NCBI GenBank assembly: GCA_003963365.1
Contig: RXJG01000005.1
Coordinates: 198,811 to 262,810 of the forward strand
Length of the DNA stretch: 64,000 nt
Direction of reading: 5' to 3'
Source: Sphingobacteriales bacterium
Lineage (GTDB): Bacteria; Bacteroidota; Bacteroidia; Chitinophagales; Chitinophagaceae
Program-made: the position numbers and the translations under genes
The notes under the pieces: model-generated
The model's input: only the letters and a program-made list of their open reading frames with translations
What the model was told of the DNA's origin: nothing
The model's database searches: none
Part shown: positions 8,966 to 17,555 of the stretch, piece after piece
Position numbering within the stretch: position 1 is the first letter of the stretch
Layout: every line of letters starts with the position of its first letter

Positions 8966-9658
8966 ATGAAAAAAATCCTAGCCGCTACCCTTGTATTACT
9001 GATTGGCGTTTATGCCTGTAAACATGAACCATTTGTTAACCTGGGCTCAACAAATTCTACACCACCCGATACGATTCCTGCAGGCAGTACAGGAGTTTGT
9101 TTTACTAAAGATGTATTACCCATATTCCAGAGCTATTGTGCCAAAGCAGGTTGTCACGATGCTGCTACACATGTAGAAGGCCTCGTGTTGGATAGTTATA
9201 ACAACATCATTAAAAAAGGAATTACTCCCGGCAGCCCGTCCAACAGCAAACTGTACAGGGTAATGGTTACAAGCGATCCCGGAAATATAATGCCTCCTCC
9301 CGGACAATTACCGTTAACACAGGCACAAAAAGATATTATTAAGAAATGGATAGAAGAAGGGGCAAAAAACACAGCCTGCGCTTCTAATTGTGATCCTAAC
9401 TTATTTACCTATTCTGGTTTTGTGCAGCCTTTATTGCAAAACAATTGTGTAGGTTGCCATAGCGGAAGCTCAGCATCCGGCGGTTTAAATTTAACTCTTT
9501 ACAGTACAGTAAAAACACTTGCTACTAATGGAAGATTGTATGGCGCTATTACCCATGCCTCCGGTTATATACCTATGCCTAACGCCAGCAGCAAACTATC
9601 TGATTGCGAAATAACTCAAATTAAAAAATGGATTGACGCTGGTGCGCCACAAAATTAA
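8966..9658 (+). CDS. Lipoprotein with two cytochrome-c-like domains (PSCyt1-type)
   Basis: A protein of 230 aa. LLIGVYAC is a lipobox with Cys18. Two homologous halves follow. The first carries C-AKAG-CH at 58-64, a CX4CH heme-binding-like motif, and the second the canonical CVGCH at 161-165. Each half continues with a LxLxxYxxI/V segment, an IMPPPG or IPMP loop containing the likely axial Met, and a closing KKWIEEGAKN or KKWIDAGAPQN. The domains resemble the cytochrome-c-like domains found in Planctomycetes and Bacteroidota. A redox role in the periplasm or outer membrane is inferred. A decayed one-domain paralogue lies directly downstream. Confidence 0.75.
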   Translation: MKKILAATLVLLIGVYACKHEPFVNLGSTNSTPPDTIPAGSTGVCFTKDVLPIFQSYCAKAGCHDAATHVEGLVLDSYNNIIKKGITPGSPSNSKLYRVMVTSDPGNIMPPPGQLPLTQAQKDIIKKWIEEGAKNTACASNCDPNLFTYSGFVQPLLQNNCVGCHSGSSASGGLNLTLYSTVKTLATNGRLYGAITHASGYIPMPNASSKLSDCEITQIKKWIDAGAPQN

Positions 9659-9666
9659 ATTATGGA

Positions 9667-10022
9667 ATGAAGTATATTTTAACCGGTATAATCGCTATAA
9701 TTTTTTAAGCAGTTGTTATTATGACAAAGAAGGAACTTTGTATGGAGCTGCTTGTGATACCAGTACAGCTACTTACAGTTGATCCATAGTGCCGGTTTTA
9801 GCATCCAGCTGTATTAACTGTCACGGTGGTGCATTTCCTTCGGGTGGTATTAAGCTGGACACTTATACTGATGTCCGGACGGTTGCGCTGAATGGGAAAT
9901 TTTACGGTTCTGTTTCTCATTCAGCCGGCTTTATTGCGATGGCCCAAAATACTGCTCCGCTGTCCAGTTGCACTATTTCTAAATTTAGAATATGAATCAA
10001 CAATGGCGCCCTCAACAATTAA
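9667..10022 (+). pseudogene. Decayed cytochrome-domain lipoprotein (paralogue of the gene at 8966)
   Basis: The ATG at 9667 opens MKYILTGIIAIIF and stops at once after a run of six Ts. A seventh T would restore a lipobox (FLSSC) and the frame that continues YYDKEGTLYG. In that frame the heme motif CINCHGG and the family tail INNGALNN are still readable, but TGA stops occur at 9780-9782 and 9993-9995. At both places the intact neighbour or the family pattern suggests a Trp (TYS-W-SIVP, FRI-W-INNGA), one G-to-A change each. One frameshift and two nonsense changes make this a pseudogene. Confidence 0.8.
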
Positions 10023-10034
10023 AAAATAATAGTG

Positions 10035-10592
10035 ATGAAAAGAATTATTTTGTCAGCTTTTATAACAATTGGTATTAATACACTGCATGCGCAGTCTGTT
10101 TTCTTTACAAAAAATGGAACCGTTTCTTTCTTCTCTTCCACCCCACTGGAAAATATTGATGCAAAGAACAGTGCAGTTGCCAGTAAGATCAATGCACAAA
10201 CCGGGGAAATGGAATTCCAAATGCTGATAAAAGGTTTTGAATTTAAGAAAGCTTCCATGCAGCAGCACTTTAACGACAAAGACTATATGGATAGTGATAC
10301 TTATCCCAAATCAACTTTTAAAGGAAAAATAACCGACTTAAGTAAAGTGAATTTTAAAAAAGATGGTACTTATTCTGTTGCGGTGGAAGGTGATCTCACC
10401 ATACATGGTGTTACCAAAAAAGTAAGTACTACGGGAACCATTACTGTGGCTGGAGAAAAAGTAAATAGTAAAGCAACTTTTACGGTGATACTTAAAGATT
10501 ACAATGTAAGCGTTCCCTCTTTTGTAAGTAAGAAGGTAGCCGAGTCTGTACAGGTAAAAGTGGATTGCGACTACCAGCTTTATAAAAGCTGA
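10035..10592 (+). CDS. YceI-family periplasmic protein
   Basis: A protein of 185 aa. The ATG at 10035 is chosen over an upstream GTG because it begins the signal peptide MKRIILSAFITIGINTLHAQ. The mature part shows the YceI lipocalin-like barrel: VSFFSSTPLENIDAKNSAV, FQMLIKGFEFKKASMQQHF, the YMDSDTYPKSTFKGKI block, then GDLTIHGVTKKVSTTGTI and a late VPSFVSKKVAESVQVKV. The family binds isoprenoid or other amphipathic ligands in the periplasm. It begins 12 bases after the cytochrome pseudogene, so it may once have been part of that operon. Confidence 0.85.
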   Translation: MKRIILSAFITIGINTLHAQSVFFTKNGTVSFFSSTPLENIDAKNSAVASKINAQTGEMEFQMLIKGFEFKKASMQQHFNDKDYMDSDTYPKSTFKGKITDLSKVNFKKDGTYSVAVEGDLTIHGVTKKVSTTGTITVAGEKVNSKATFTVILKDYNVSVPSFVSKKVAESVQVKVDCDYQLYKS

Positions 10593-10679
10593 TAAAACTC
10601 AACCCACCCTGTAAAATTGAAACCATCGTAAGCACCGAAAGCAGCGGTGATTTCAAGCAATGGCCCGGTGGCGGGTAAA

Positions 10680-10710
10680 TTGTTTATAATACAAACTTAC
10701 AGTACATTTG
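10680..10710 (+). promoter_or_regulatory. Promoter of the split metH operon
   Basis: TTG at 10680-10682 and TACATTTG at 10703-10710 are 20 bases apart, matching the Bacteroidota -33/-7 arrangement. The predicted transcription start is about 10716, at the first base of the structured leader. Confidence 0.65.
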
Positions 10711-10715
10711 CACCT

Positions 10716-10797
10716 CAAAGGCGGATTTGTTTATTGTTCGGCCTTCACCAGAACTAATAAACGCAAAGAAACTCCCTCATAGTTTCCCGCCGTTTAT
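10716..10797 (+). promoter_or_regulatory. Structured metH leader with mutually exclusive helices (candidate riboswitch)
   Basis: Two alternative folds are visible. Fold 1 is a three-way junction: GGCGG (10720-10724) with CCGCC (10787-10791), GTTTATT (10729-10735) with AATAAAC (10756-10762) extended by GTTC/GAAC, and AAACT (10769-10773) with AGTTT (10781-10785). In fold 2, ATAAACG (10757-10763) pairs perfectly with CGTTTAT (10791-10797), which breaks the first two helices. It does not match the SAM-I, SAM-II, SAH or cobalamin cores that I can recall. Ligand control of methionine synthesis is inference. Confidence 0.45.
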
Positions 10798-10851
10798 AGT
10801 TCAGTGTTGATTTATTTTGTAACCAGCTATTGTGCTGTTATTATGCTGCTG

Positions 10852-10876
10852 TTGCGTCGCACACTTCTACGTTTGT
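10852..10876 (+). repeat. Dispersed intergenic repeat, copy 1
   Basis: GTTGCGTCGCACACTT followed by CTACGTTTG. Copies occur at 20946-20970 (same strand) and, degenerate and inverted, at 26456-26480. In copy 2 the core forms a CGCAC/GTGCG hairpin. Confidence 0.5.
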
Positions 10877-10925
10877 ATCGCTACTCAACAGTAACTCACA
10901 GCTCATAGCTCAAATCTCGCAGCAG

Positions 10926-11924
10926 ATGAACGATATCAGGAAAGAACTGGAAAAACGCATTCTCATCATTGACGGTGCGATGGGCACCATGATTCAGCAG
11001 TATAAACTCGCTGAAGCAGATTATCGTGGAGAACTTTTTAAAAACTGGCATTGCGATGTAAAAGGCAATAATGATTTGCTCAATATTACTCAACCTCAAA
11101 TCATCACGGCCATTCACAAACAATATTTGGATGCCGGCGCAGATATTATTGAGACCAATACTTTTAGCAGCACCGCCATTGCCATGGCCGATTACGAAAT
11201 GCAATCGCTGGCTTATGAATTAAATGTGGCTGCAGTAAAATGCGCTAAAGAAGCTATCCATCAATCCGGCAAAACTGCCTGGATTGCCGGTGCCATTGGT
11301 CCGTTAAACAAAACATTAAGTTTATCACCCGATGTAAACAATCCTGGCTATCGTGCCGTAACATTTGACGAAGTAGTAGCTGCTTATTATGAGCAGGTAA
11401 GAGGATTGGTGGATGGTGGTGTAGATATTTTATTAATTGAAACCATCTTTGATACACTCAATGCAAAAGCTGCCATCTTTGCTATTAAAAAATATTTTAA
11501 AGATACTGGCCAGCCTGCATTACCTATTTCCATCTCCGGTACTATCACGGACGCATCCGGTCGTACCTTAAGCGGACAAACATTGGAAGCATTTTATACT
11601 TCTGTTATGCATGCGCATCCATTGAGTGTGGGATTGAATTGTGCGTTGGGTGCAAAAGAAATGCGTCCGCATATTGAGGAGTTATCACAAATTGCTTCCT
11701 GTTATGTATCAGCATATCCCAATGCCGGTTTACCTAATGCCATGGGTGAATATGATGAAAGGCCAGAAGACACCGGTCACTATTTAGAAGATTGGGCCAA
11801 AGAAGGCTGGGTTAATATTGTAGGTGGTTGTTGTGGCACTACTCCCGATCATATTAAACATATTGCAGAGCATGTTAAGAATATTAAGCCCAGGCCGCTA
11901 CCTGTAGTTGAAGCTGTTGTTTAA
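10926..11924 (+). CDS. metH: Methionine synthase, homocysteine-binding subunit (split MetH, N-terminal part)
   Basis: A protein of 332 aa. The open frame extends upstream to 10830, but the ATG at 10926 gives the family start [24 protein letters not shown], so the upstream part is leader. It is a single homocysteine S-methyltransferase barrel: [31 protein letters not shown] and [14 protein letters not shown], the last two supplying the three zinc-binding cysteines. In E. coli this domain is fused to the rest of MetH; here the remaining domains are encoded at 12386, and both proteins together should make methionine from homocysteine and methyl-THF. The TAA stop is the first part of the inverted repeat of the cassette that follows. 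Confidence 0.92.
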   Translation: MNDIRKELEKRILIIDGAMGTMIQQYKLAEADYRGELFKNWHCDVKGNNDLLNITQPQIITAIHKQYLDAGADIIETNTFSSTAIAMADYEMQSLAYELNVAAVKCAKEAIHQSGKTAWIAGAIGPLNKTLSLSPDVNNPGYRAVTFDEVVAAYYEQVRGLVDGGVDILLIETIFDTLNAKAAIFAIKKYFKDTGQPALPISISGTITDASGRTLSGQTLEAFYTSVMHAHPLSVGLNCALGAKEMRPHIEELSQIASCYVSAYPNAGLPNAMGEYDERPEDTGHYLEDWAKEGWVNIVGGCCGTTPDHIKHIAEHVKNIKPRPLPVVEAVV

Positions 11925-12377
11925 CCGCAAGGAACACAAAGGTTTTCACAAAGGACACAAGATGACTGAAAACGAATTAGCAAAGATGGTATTTGACGCG
12001 GGCCTTAAAGTTCATAAAGCTTTAGGGCCGGGTTTGCTGGAAAGTGCTTATGAGGAATGTCTTTATTATGAGTTGGCTAAATTAGGATTGTTGGTTGAAA
12101 AACAGAAAGGTTTGCCATTGATTTATGAAGAGGTAAAATTAGAAGTAGGTTACAGGGTTGACTTAATGATAGAAAACAAATTAATTGTTCAAGTAAAATC
12201 AGTAGAAGCATTAAATGATATTCATCTTGCCCAGGTGCTTACCTACCTGAAATTATCAAATTGCAAACTTGGCTTATTAATAAATTTTAATACACTGCTT
12301 TTTAAAGATGGGGTTAAAAGAGTAATCAATGGCTCCTTGTGAACCTTGTGTAATTCTTTGTGCCCTTTGTGGTTAAA
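11920..12377 (+). mobile_element. GxxExxY gene cassette bounded by imperfect inverted repeats
   Basis: The left end from 11920 begins TTTAACCGCAAGGAACACAAAG. The right end, read inward from 12377, begins TTTAACCACAAAGGGCACAAAG. Over 37 positions I count 27 identities, and both arms are built of CACAAAGG-like units. The unit sits exactly between the two halves of metH and encloses one gene. No transposase is encoded, so it would be moved in trans or be a repeat-associated cassette. Mobility is inference from the ends and position. Confidence 0.65.
11962..12342 (+). CDS. GxxExxY-family protein (PD-(D/E)XK-like)
   Basis: A protein of 126 aa from the ATG at 11962; the longer frame from 11908 would run through the inverted repeat and is less likely. 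The signature GPGLLESAYEECLYYEL (22-38) includes the family motif GLLESAY. The nuclease-like core follows: YRVDLMIENKLIVQVKS with Asp67 and, unusually, Gln77 before Val78-Lys79 where relatives often carry Glu, then LAQVLTYLKL and KLGLLINFN. The family is widespread in Bacteroidota, often as scattered single genes, and has no proven function. It interrupts the metH operon. Confidence 0.85.
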   Translation: MTENELAKMVFDAGLKVHKALGPGLLESAYEECLYYELAKLGLLVEKQKGLPLIYEEVKLEVGYRVDLMIENKLIVQVKSVEALNDIHLAQVLTYLKLSNCKLGLLINFNTLLFKDGVKRVINGSL

Positions 12378-12385
12378 TAAATAAA

Positions 12386-15097
12386 ATGAGTACTATCAAA
12401 CCATATTCAAGATTCAGCGGATTAGAACCATTGGTCGTTCGTCCGGATACGAACTTCGTCAACATTGGTGAAAGAACAAACGTAACCGGTTCTAAAAAAT
12501 TCGCCCGTCTCATTAAAGAGAACAAATATGAGGAAGCATTAAGTGTGGCAAGACAACAAGTGGAAAGTGGAGCACAGGTAATCGATGTAAACATGGATGA
12601 TGCCTTGCTGGATGGTGTGCAGGCAATGACCACTTTCTTAAACTTATTGCAAAGCGAACCGGATATTGCCAAAATTCCGGTGATGATTGATTCCTCCAAG
12701 TTTGAAATTATTGAAGCTGGTTTAAAATGTGTACAGGGAAAATGTATTGTCAACTCTATCTCCATGAAAGAAGGAGAAGAGAAATTCATTCATCAGGCTG
12801 AGATATGCAATATGTATGGTGCGGCGGTGGTGGTAATGGCCTTTGATGAAAAAGGACAAGCCGATACCTTGCAAAGACGAGTGGACATATGTGAGAAAGC
12901 TTATAAAATTCTTACGGAGAAAGTTGGTTACGATCCGCAGGATATTATTTTCGACCCAAACATATTTGCAGTAGCTACCGGGCTGGAAGAACACAACAAT
13001 TATGCAGTTGATTTTATTGAGGCTACTAAAATCATTAAACAAAAAATGCCGCTTACTAAAATCAGTGGTGGTGTTTCCAATCTTTCGTTTTCATTCCGTG
13101 GTAATGACCATGTGAGAGAAGCGATGCACTCTGTATTCTTATACTATGCTATCAAAGCTGGTATGGATATGGGTATTGTGAATGCCGGTCAGTTAGTAGT
13201 ATATGATGAAATAGAACCGGAATTAAGACAGTTGTGCGAAGATGTTATTCTCAACCGCAATAATGATAATAACGAAGCCACAGAAAAACTGATAGCTTTT
13301 GCAGAAACAGTAAAAGCAAAAGGCAAAGCAGAAGTAAAAGATGAAGCATGGAGAAATACACCGGTGGAAGAAAGATTAAAACATGCATTAGTCAATGGTA
13401 TTACTGAATATATTGATGCGGATACAGAAGAAGCAAGACAAAAATATCCCAAGCCATTAGATGTTATTGAAGGTCCGCTGATGGATGGAATGAATGTAGT
13501 AGGTGATTTGTTTGGCGCAGGTAAAATGTTTTTACCGCAGGTGGTAAAGAGTGCAAGAGTGATGAAGAAGAGTGTGGCCATATTAACACCGTATATAGAA
13601 TTAGAAAAAGAAGAACGTAAACAGGCACATCTCGCTGCCGGAACGGTGAATGAAGAAACAGCCGGTGCTGCTAAAATTTTATTGGCAACCGTAAAAGGCG
13701 ACGTACATGATATTGGTAAAAATATTGTAGGCGTAGTATTGGGTTGTAATGGGTATGATGTAATTGATTTGGGGGTAATGGTTCCTGCAGATAAAATCCT
13801 GGAAACTGCCCAAAAAGAAAATGCTGACATCATTGGTTTGTCAGGATTGATTACACCTTCGTTAGATGAAATGGTGCATGTGGCACATGAAATGAAACGC
13901 AGGGGAATGAAACAGCCGTTGCTTATTGGAGGTGCTACTACTTCCCGTATGCATACAGCTGTAAAGATTGCGCCGCAGTACGATAATGGTGTGGTGCATG
14001 TACTCGATGCCTCAAGAAGTGTTACTGTTGCCGGAAGTTTGCTGAGTAAAGAACAAAAACAATCTTTCCTCGACTCAATTACAAAAGAATACAATGGGTT
14101 AAGAGATAATTTCAATAACAAAAAAACTTCCAAAACTTATTTACCATATTCGGAAGCAGTGATTACCAAAAATTATGTTGACTATAAAAAACACAAACCG
14201 GTAAAGCCATCTTTTGAAGGAGTAAAAGTTTTTAAATCATTTGACTTAGCTACTATTGCAAAATATATTGACTGGGGACCGTTCTTTATTGCCTGGGAAA
14301 TGCCGGGACAATACCCTGCTGTGTTAGAAGACAAGATATTTGGTACTGAAGCAAAGAAACTATTCAACGACGCCAATGCATTATTGAAAAAAGTAGTGGC
14401 AGAAAAATGGTTAACGGCTAATGGTGTTATTGGTTTCTGGTCAGCCAGCAGTAATAATGCTGATACGGTTACTTTGCAAACTAATAATGGTGAAGTAAAA
14501 CTGGAGTTCCTCCGTCAGCAAATGAAAAAAGCTGTTGGCCAACCGAATTTTTCTTTAGCTGATTTTATTGCACCAAAAGAAACGAATGTACAGGATTATA
14601 TTGGCGGCTTTGCTGTTACCATAACTGGCCTGGAAGCACACTTGAAAAAATTTGCTGACCAGCATGATGAATACAATAAAATCACGTTGCAGGTATTAGC
14701 TGATCGTTTGGTAGAGGCTTTTGCTGAATGCTTACATGAGCAGGTAAGAAAAGAACATTGGGGTTATGCTAAAGAAGAATCATTGAGTAATGAACAGTTA
14801 ATTAAAGAAGAATATAAAGGTATTCGTCCTGCACCGGGTTATCCGGCTTGTCCAGACCATACAGAGAAACTTAAGTTGTTTGACTTATTAAGTGCAACTG
14901 AAAATACGGGCATCACTTTAACTGAATCATTAGCTATGTATCCTGCTGCTTCAGTATGCGGCTGGTACTTCTCTCATCCGGAAAGTAATTACTTTGGCAT
15001 TGGAAAAATTATGCAGGACCAGTTAGAAGATTATGCTAAAAGAAAAAGTATGAGCCTGGATGAAGCAACACGGTGGTTAAGACCAATTTTGGATTAA
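12386..15097 (+). CDS. metH: Methionine synthase, pterin-, cobalamin- and AdoMet-binding subunit (split MetH, C-terminal part)
   Basis: A protein of 903 aa. The pterin-binding barrel opens with [19 protein letters not shown] (near 25-43). A helical cap and the B12-binding domain follow, with DVHDIGKNI around 439-447, in which His441 is the expected lower axial cobalt ligand, and later [11 protein letters not shown] and GGATTSRMH. The C-terminal reactivation domain contains the AdoMet-binding motif [15 protein letters not shown]. Together with the 10926 product this is a complete B12-dependent enzyme. The ATG lies nine bases after the cassette's right end. Its TAA stop overlaps the stop of the convergent methyltransferase gene in a shared TTAA. 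Confidence 0.95.
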   Translation: MSTIKPYSRFSGLEPLVVRPDTNFVNIGERTNVTGSKKFARLIKENKYEEALSVARQQVESGAQVIDVNMDDALLDGVQAMTTFLNLLQSEPDIAKIPVMIDSSKFEIIEAGLKCVQGKCIVNSISMKEGEEKFIHQAEICNMYGAAVVVMAFDEKGQADTLQRRVDICEKAYKILTEKVGYDPQDIIFDPNIFAVATGLEEHNNYAVDFIEATKIIKQKMPLTKISGGVSNLSFSFRGNDHVREAMHSVFLYYAIKAGMDMGIVNAGQLVVYDEIEPELRQLCEDVILNRNNDNNEATEKLIAFAETVKAKGKAEVKDEAWRNTPVEERLKHALVNGITEYIDADTEEARQKYPKPLDVIEGPLMDGMNVVGDLFGAGKMFLPQVVKSARVMKKSVAILTPYIELEKEERKQAHLAAGTVNEETAGAAKILLATVKGDVHDIGKNIVGVVLGCNGYDVIDLGVMVPADKILETAQKENADIIGLSGLITPSLDEMVHVAHEMKRRGMKQPLLIGGATTSRMHTAVKIAPQYDNGVVHVLDASRSVTVAGSLLSKEQKQSFLDSITKEYNGLRDNFNNKKTSKTYLPYSEAVITKNYVDYKKHKPVKPSFEGVKVFKSFDLATIAKYIDWGPFFIAWEMPGQYPAVLEDKIFGTEAKKLFNDANALLKKVVAEKWLTANGVIGFWSASSNNADTVTLQTNNGEVKLEFLRQQMKKAVGQPNFSLADFIAPKETNVQDYIGGFAVTITGLEAHLKKFADQHDEYNKITLQVLADRLVEAFAECLHEQVRKEHWGYAKEESLSNEQLIKEEYKGIRPAPGYPACPDHTEKLKLFDLLSATENTGITLTESLAMYPAASVCGWYFSHPESNYFGIGKIMQDQLEDYAKRKSMSLDEATRWLRPILD

Positions 15098-16170
15098 CTT
15101 ATTTTCCTGGCAGGTGTACCAATTAAAATAATGTAAGGAGCAGTCAGTCTTCCTGTAAGTTTTACTGATAAATTTGCGATGTTCATCAGTAACGATAAAA
15201 CTTTATTTTTTTTCCATTGGTTATAAAAACCGTTTTTTACCTGCAAATAAAAACCGCTTTCATCAAAAAGCTTATGGTATTCAGCAACAGTTAATAATCT
15301 TTCTGTCCAGCTTCCATTCAATGGGTTACAGGTGTTGGTTGGATGTGAAGGAACGAATGGATAACTACCCGTTTGCTGATAATGAATAACTGATTTAGTA
15401 ATATCTTCTTCGTTCAATCCTCTTGTCAGCGAAACTAACTTATTCAAAACGTCTTCGTTCAAACCTTTTAATTGCCTTTCAATAATTTTTTTCCGCATCA
15501 CCCGGAATGATTCGTGAGCATCTTCACCAAAAGTGGCATAATCATCCGGGCTTCCGCCTTCCCACTCATCTTTATATTGCATCTTTTTTAAGCGGTAGTT
15601 GAGTAATGGATTGGCAGGGTTTGAAGGCGTTTTAAATAACAATATAATATTATCGTTGATGAGTTTTACCTGTTGCAAAAAATTGGCCGGGTTGTAAATA
15701 TGTTCAATTACATCGGTGCTCAGGATCAGATCAATCTTTTTATCATCGATAATTTCTATCAACTTATTAGTATCACCCGTGATAAATTCTTCACAGGATA
15801 ACTGAATTGCTGTGGAAATTAATCTGGCTGAAGCAGTGAAATCATCGTCAAGATCATGTAAAAATATTTTTCCATAGCCGCAATATTTGGCAAATAATCC
15901 CAGTAATCCATTACCACATCCATGATCAAGTATGGCCAGGTCTTTTTTACTTTTATCAGCATTTACTTCAGCCAGGTCAAGTAACTGCGCATAGGTTCTC
16001 AAATAATAACTGATATTTTCCATCAGGTATTTTAAATATCTTTTCGGAAATGGTTTAAGCGGGAGCGATGTTATATTTGCTTCCCTGAGTAATGAAATAA
16101 AAGAAGGAATATAATCTTTGGCCGAACCGGTCATATAATTCAAAACTCCATTAAATTGCAGGAACCGCAA
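15094..16170 (-). CDS. Class I SAM-dependent methyltransferase
   Basis: A protein of up to 358 aa. Motif I is [17 protein letters not shown], followed by the acidic [11 protein letters not shown] and by [22 protein letters not shown], the standard post-I and motif II/III pattern. The first Met is MRFLQFNG, but the second (at 16134, MTGSAKDY) is a credible alternative start. The C-terminal part has helices and a [16 protein letters not shown] segment typical of lipid, quinone or glycan O-methyltransferases. Substrate unknown. It is divergent from exonuclease III with a 17-base gap and convergent with metH. Confidence 0.75.
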   Translation of the reverse strand: MRFLQFNGVLNYMTGSAKDYIPSFISLLREANITSLPLKPFPKRYLKYLMENISYYLRTYAQLLDLAEVNADKSKKDLAILDHGCGNGLLGLFAKYCGYGKIFLHDLDDDFTASARLISTAIQLSCEEFITGDTNKLIEIIDDKKIDLILSTDVIEHIYNPANFLQQVKLINDNIILLFKTPSNPANPLLNYRLKKMQYKDEWEGGSPDDYATFGEDAHESFRVMRKKIIERQLKGLNEDVLNKLVSLTRGLNEEDITKSVIHYQQTGSYPFVPSHPTNTCNPLNGSWTERLLTVAEYHKLFDESGFYLQVKNGFYNQWKKNKVLSLLMNIANLSVKLTGRLTAPYIILIGTPARKIS

Positions 16171-16187
16171 AATATAATTAATAGTTT

Positions 16188-16958
16188 ATGCGTATCATTT
16201 CTTATAATGTAAACGGCATTAGAGCTGCAATGAAGAAAGGATTTATTGACTGGCTCAAAACAGATCCTGCAGAAATTGTTTGCATCCAGGAAACAAAGGC
16301 ACTGAAAGATAATGTTGATCATAAACAATTCACAGACCTGGGTTACCACGATTACTGGTTTAGTGCACAAAAGAAAGGTTATAGTGGTGTGGCTGTCTTT
16401 ACAAAAATCAAACCCGATCATATTGAACCGGGCAACGGCCATGGTGCAAGTGATGATGAAGGAAGAGTGATTCAATTAGATTTTGGTGATATAAGGCTGA
16501 TCAACGCTTATTTTCCCAGCGGTACCAGTGGTGAAGAAAGACAAAACTTTAAATATAAATGGCTGGATGAATTTTATACTTATCTCAACAAATTAAAAAA
16601 GAAACATCCCAAATTAATTTTATGTGGTGATTATAATATTGCCCATAACGAAATTGATATTCATGATCCCAAAGGCAATAAGAATTCCTCAGGATTTTTA
16701 CCGGAAGAAAGAGAATGGATGACAAAGTTTCTGGACAGTGGATGGATTGATACTTTCCGTGAGTTTCATCCCGAGCCACATCGTTACAGTTGGTGGAGTC
16801 AGCGTTTTCCAACAGTAAGGGCACAAAATAAAGGCTGGCGTATTGATTATATTACCGTAACAGAACCATTAAAAAAACAATTAACAGATGCAGAAATATA
16901 TCCTGATGTAAAACACAGTGATCATTGTCCTGTATATCTTGAGATCAAAACAAAATAA
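16188..16958 (+). CDS. xth: Exodeoxyribonuclease III
   Basis: A protein of 256 aa, the usual size. It shows the full endonuclease/exonuclease/phosphatase set: ISYNVNGIRAA at the start with the metal-binding Asn, CIQETK with the Glu, GYSGVAVFTK, LINAYFPSG, LCGDYNIAH with the Asp-Asn pair, RIDYITV, and the terminal SDHCPV with the catalytic Asp-His. It acts on abasic sites and 3' blocking groups in base-excision repair. The DUF4286 gene starts one base after the stop codon, so they are translationally coupled. Confidence 0.94.
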   Translation: MRIISYNVNGIRAAMKKGFIDWLKTDPAEIVCIQETKALKDNVDHKQFTDLGYHDYWFSAQKKGYSGVAVFTKIKPDHIEPGNGHGASDDEGRVIQLDFGDIRLINAYFPSGTSGEERQNFKYKWLDEFYTYLNKLKKKHPKLILCGDYNIAHNEIDIHDPKGNKNSSGFLPEEREWMTKFLDSGWIDTFREFHPEPHRYSWWSQRFPTVRAQNKGWRIDYITVTEPLKKQLTDAEIYPDVKHSDHCPVYLEIKTK

Positions 16959-16959
16959 T

Positions 16960-17265
16960 ATGATTGTCTATAATATTACATTAAAAGTTGAGCCAACTAT
17001 AGCCGCTCAATGGCTTCAATGGCAGAAAGAAGTACATATTCCGGATGTAATGGCTACAGGCTTGTTTGAGTCATTCAGGTTTTATCGTTTACTTGAGCAG
17101 GATGAAACAGAAGGGCCAACATACATTGTTCAATACTTCGCAACATCAAGAGAGAATTATGAAGAGTATATTGGCAAACATGCCCCTCTCATGCGGAAAA
17201 AATTAGCTGATAAATGGGGCGACCGTCTCCATGCTTTCCGTACATTAATGGAAACTGTGCAGTAA
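16960..17265 (+). CDS. DUF4286 family protein
   Basis: A protein of 101 aa. The ATG at 16960 is chosen because it follows the exonuclease stop with one base between and opens the family sequence MIVYNITLKVEPTIAAQWLQW. Further motifs are VMATGLFESFRFYRLLEQDE, TYIVQYFATSRENYEEYI and LADKWGDRLHAFRTLME. This suggests a ferredoxin-like dimeric alpha/beta barrel similar to EthD-type proteins; function is unknown. It is the second gene of a two-gene operon ending near 17460. Confidence 0.85.
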   Translation: MIVYNITLKVEPTIAAQWLQWQKEVHIPDVMATGLFESFRFYRLLEQDETEGPTYIVQYFATSRENYEEYIGKHAPLMRKKLADKWGDRLHAFRTLMETVQ

Positions 17266-17315
17266 CTGTGGAAAATAAAAAACTTAATTGTATTGTTTTA
17301 GTAAATCACTTATAT

Positions 17316-17395
17316 TCAGCCGAAATCCTCAACCAGTAAGCATTTTAACCCATCTTAGCTGAAATGCAATACCAGTAAGCATTTCATTGATCATC
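17316..17395 (+). repeat. Imperfect tandem duplication of about 40 bases
   Basis: Two copies of ACCAGTAAGCATTT (17332-17345 and 17371-17384) are each preceded by an AGC[CT]GAAAT segment and followed by an ATC-containing tail, giving a repeat unit of about 39 bases. It lies in the non-coding gap before the HU gene. Confidence 0.55.
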
Positions 17396-17431
17396 AGTTG
17401 AATGATATGACAGTATGAACATGTAGCATTC

Positions 17432-17460
17432 CCCGCAAACCCTTATCCCATGCGGGTTTT
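17432..17460 (+). terminator. Intrinsic terminator of the xth-DUF4286 operon
   Basis: CCCGCA pairs with TGCGGG and is followed by TTTT. An overlapping alternative, AAACCC with GGGTTT, is also possible. It lies about 170 bases after the DUF4286 stop. Confidence 0.5.
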
Positions 17461-17497
17461 AAAGAATTGAATTTACCGGTAAATGATTAAAAAAAAT

Positions 17498-17527
17498 TTT
17501 GCTGTATGTAAAAAGCCTATAAATTTG
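17498..17527 (+). promoter_or_regulatory. Promoter of the HU gene
   Basis: TTTG at 17498-17501 and TAAATTTG at 17520-17527 are separated by 18 bases, a good Bacteroidota promoter. The HU start codon is 28 bases downstream of the -7 box. Confidence 0.7.
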
Positions 17528-17555
17528 TCGCTGCTAAAAATCAAACTATTTCATT

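Noticed and set aside
9780..9995. TGA read as Trp (altered genetic code)
   Set aside because: Other genes here use TGG for Trp and TGA as a stop, and this gene also has a frameshift, so decay is the simpler explanation.
10626..10680. GC-rich inverted repeats (TTGAAA/TTTCAA around CACCG/CGGTG) before the metH promoter
   Set aside because: They lie upstream of the predicted transcription start and have no T-run; a terminator of the YceI gene is possible but not supported enough to list.
13189..14133. A 314-aa minus-strand frame opposite metH
   Set aside because: Its composition (Ser/Thr/Ile rich, no motifs) is that of an antisense shadow of the metH B12-binding region.
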